Below, piece by piece: positions 62,551-64,000 of a stretch of 64,000 nt of DNA. The notes under the pieces were generated by a model. That model was given only the letters and a program-made list of their open reading frames with translations, was not told where the DNA came from and did not search any database. Source of the DNA: Dyella mobilis (GTDB lineage: Bacteria; Pseudomonadota; Gammaproteobacteria; Xanthomonadales; Rhodanobacteraceae); NCBI RefSeq assembly GCF_016904945.1, contig NZ_JADIKF010000040.1, forward strand, positions 992,001-1,056,000. Reading direction: 5' to 3'. Position 1 is the first letter of the stretch; every line of letters begins with the position of its first letter. Made by a program: the position numbers and the translations under genes.

Positions 62551-63975
62551 TCAACCCCGCTTGCCCTGCTCGAAATGGCGCGCCACCACGTCGGCCACCA
62601 CCATCGACACGCGCTTGCCGGTCGGGATGTGGATGAACTCGTTGGGGCCATGCGCGTTGGAGTGCGGTCCGAGCACGCCGGTGATCAGGAACTGCGCCTG
62701 CGGGAACTTGGCGCCCAGCATGCCCATGAACGGAATCGAGCCACCCTCGCCCATGTACGCGGCCGGCTTGCCGAAATACTGTTCGGAGGCCTTGGTCACG
62801 GCGTCTTCCAGCCAGGGCGACAGCTGCGGTGCGTTCCAGCCGCTGCCGTCCTTTTCCAGCTTGAAGCTGACCTTGGCGCCGTAAGGCGGGTCCTTTTCCA
62901 GCAGCCCCTTCACGAAATCGCCGGCCTTGGCGCCGTCCAGCGTCGGCGGCACGCGTAGGCTGAGCTTCACCGAGGTCTTGGGACGCAGCACATTGCCCGC
63001 GCTTTCCAGCGGCGGCAGGCCGTCTGCACCCGTCACCGCCAGTTGCGGACGCCAGGTACGGTTGAGCACCAGCTCGGTGAGGTCTTCGGTGACCGGATGC
63101 ATACCTTCCACGAATGGGAACTTGCTGTAGATCTCCTTGCCCAGCACGCCGGCCGCGGCCTTGGCCTGGTCGATGCGCTGCGCCGGAATCTCCGCGTAGA
63201 GTTCCTTCGGCTTGATCCGACCGGTTTCAGGATCTTCCAGGCGCGACAACAGATCGCGCAGGATGCGGAAGCTGGACGGCACCACGCCGGAGGCATCGCC
63301 CGAGTGCACGCCTTCGTCCAGCACCTGCACGGTCAGCTCGCCGCCGGTCATGCCGCGCAGCGAGGTGGTGAGCCACAACTGCTCGTAGTTGCCGCAACCG
63401 GAATCCAGGCAGACCACCAGCGAAGGATTGCCGATGCGCGGAGCCAGGTGATCCACGTAGTAAGGCAGGTCGTAGCTGCCGGATTCTTCGCAGGCCTCGA
63501 TCATGATCACGCAGCGCGCGTGCGGAATGCCCTGCTCCTGCAGGGCCAGCAGCGCAGCCAGCGACCCGAAGATGGCGTAGCCGTCGTCGGCACCGCCGCG
63601 GCCGTAGAGCTTGTCGCCCTTCAGCACCGGCGTCCACGGCCCCAGGCCCTCGGACCAGCCAGTCATTTCCGGCTGTTTGTCGAGATGGCCGTACAGCACC
63701 ACGGTATCGTCGTTCTGGCCAGGCACTTCGATGTAGATCAACGGCGTGCGGCCTTCCAGGCGCACCACTTCGAGCGTGGCGCCGGGCAGCGACGGCAACT
63801 TGGTGTGCGCCCAGGTTTCCATCAGCTTCACGGCGGCGTCCATGTGGCCGTGCGCGACCCAATCCTTGTCGAACATCGGCGACTTGTTGGGAATCCGGAT
63901 GTAGTCCATCAGTTGCGGGACGATTTCAGCGTCCCACAGATCGCTGACAAAGCGAGAAATGCGCGCGGTATCCAC
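62551..63975 (-). CDS. M20 family dipeptidase
   Basis: A 474-residue dizinc peptidase. Metal ligands appear as His in VVLYGHLDKQP, the bridging Asp in GRGGADDGYA, the catalytic/ligand pair in EACEESGSYDLP, and a late His in HSNAHGPNEFIH. The central dimerisation domain is present, giving the full length of carnosinase-like M20 dipeptidases. It starts with GTG 63975, preceded by GGAG, 25 bp from the right edge. Confidence 0.95.
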   Translation of the reverse strand: MDTARISRFVSDLWDAEIVPQLMDYIRIPNKSPMFDKDWVAHGHMDAAVKLMETWAHTKLPSLPGATLEVVRLEGRTPLIYIEVPGQNDDTVVLYGHLDKQPEMTGWSEGLGPWTPVLKGDKLYGRGGADDGYAIFGSLAALLALQEQGIPHARCVIMIEACEESGSYDLPYYVDHLAPRIGNPSLVVCLDSGCGNYEQLWLTTSLRGMTGGELTVQVLDEGVHSGDASGVVPSSFRILRDLLSRLEDPETGRIKPKELYAEIPAQRIDQAKAAAGVLGKEIYSKFPFVEGMHPVTEDLTELVLNRTWRPQLAVTGADGLPPLESAGNVLRPKTSVKLSLRVPPTLDGAKAGDFVKGLLEKDPPYGAKVSFKLEKDGSGWNAPQLSPWLEDAVTKASEQYFGKPAAYMGEGGSIPFMGMLGAKFPQAQFLITGVLGPHSNAHGPNEFIHIPTGKRVSMVVADVVARHFEQGKRG

Positions 63976-64000
63976 GTGGACTCCATGGTTCGAGTGAAAA

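Overview
This 64 kb window is a chromosomal stretch of a high-GC gammaproteobacterium, most likely order Lysobacterales (Xanthomonadales), family Rhodanobacteraceae (Dyella/Rhodanobacter/Luteibacter-like). The placement is inferred from the base composition, an XAC0095-family gene (a family I know mainly from xanthomonads), and the set and order of genes (leuS-lptE-holA-nadD, rsfS-rlmH, pqiAABC, a fimT/pilVWXY1E pilus block, TonB receptor plus PiuC). I see no tRNA, rRNA, CRISPR array, transposase or prophage.

Layout. 0-3 kb: an NlpC/P60 lipoprotein, a periplasmic serpin, and the ohrR-ohr organic-peroxide pair with a clear palindromic operator. 3-10.4 kb: slyD, an SHS-type MFS carrier, two DEAD-box helicases (rhlE, deaD) flanking an acetyltransferase and an SDR, then ygiD. 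10.4-13.1 kb: a divergent ECF-sigma unit, with sigma/anti-sigma on + and metallophosphatase/cupredoxin on -. 13.1-18.1 kb: a decayed YkgJ gene, ypfJ, MAPEG, CPBP protease, maf, Lrp regulator and alanine dehydrogenase. 18.2-29.3 kb: mostly minus-strand housekeeping genes (rlmH, rsfS, nadD, holA, lptE, leuS). The usual nadD-rsfS adjacency is split by a 3.9 kb block holding a second sigma/membrane anti-sigma pair and a divergent dipZ-msrB operon. 29.4-33 kb: pqiA (as two genes), pqiB, pqiC. 33-38.2 kb: cnoX, a DUF4442 protein, a TDT transporter, DUF502 and an M14 carboxypeptidase. 38.3-44.1 kb: multicopper oxidase, phospholipase C/acid phosphatase with a Pho-box-like site, and an M13 metallopeptidase. 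44.1-47.5 kb: a Fur-box-like site, a TonB-dependent siderophore receptor and piuC. 47.5-54.7 kb: a six-gene minor-pilin/PilY1 operon. 55-64 kb: rapA, an XAC0095-family gene, an amino-acid permease, a rhomboid protease, a second NlpC/P60 protein, yggS and an M20 dipeptidase.

How it fits together. Several modules handle oxidative or envelope stress: OhrR/Ohr for organic peroxides, periplasmic MsrB fed by DipZ, two ECF sigma systems, the CnoX chaperedoxin and the PqiABC lipid transporter. The strongest sequence finding is that both sigma loci carry back-to-back promoters of identical architecture. One pair, GTAACC-N16-CGAA, faces the sigma gene and dipZ-msrB. The other, GGAATA-N16-GGTA, faces the sigma gene and the metallophosphatase-cupredoxin operon. 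Each sigma factor can therefore be tied to its own gene and a divergent target operon from sequence alone. All functional calls rest on motif recognition by eye; no database search was run.
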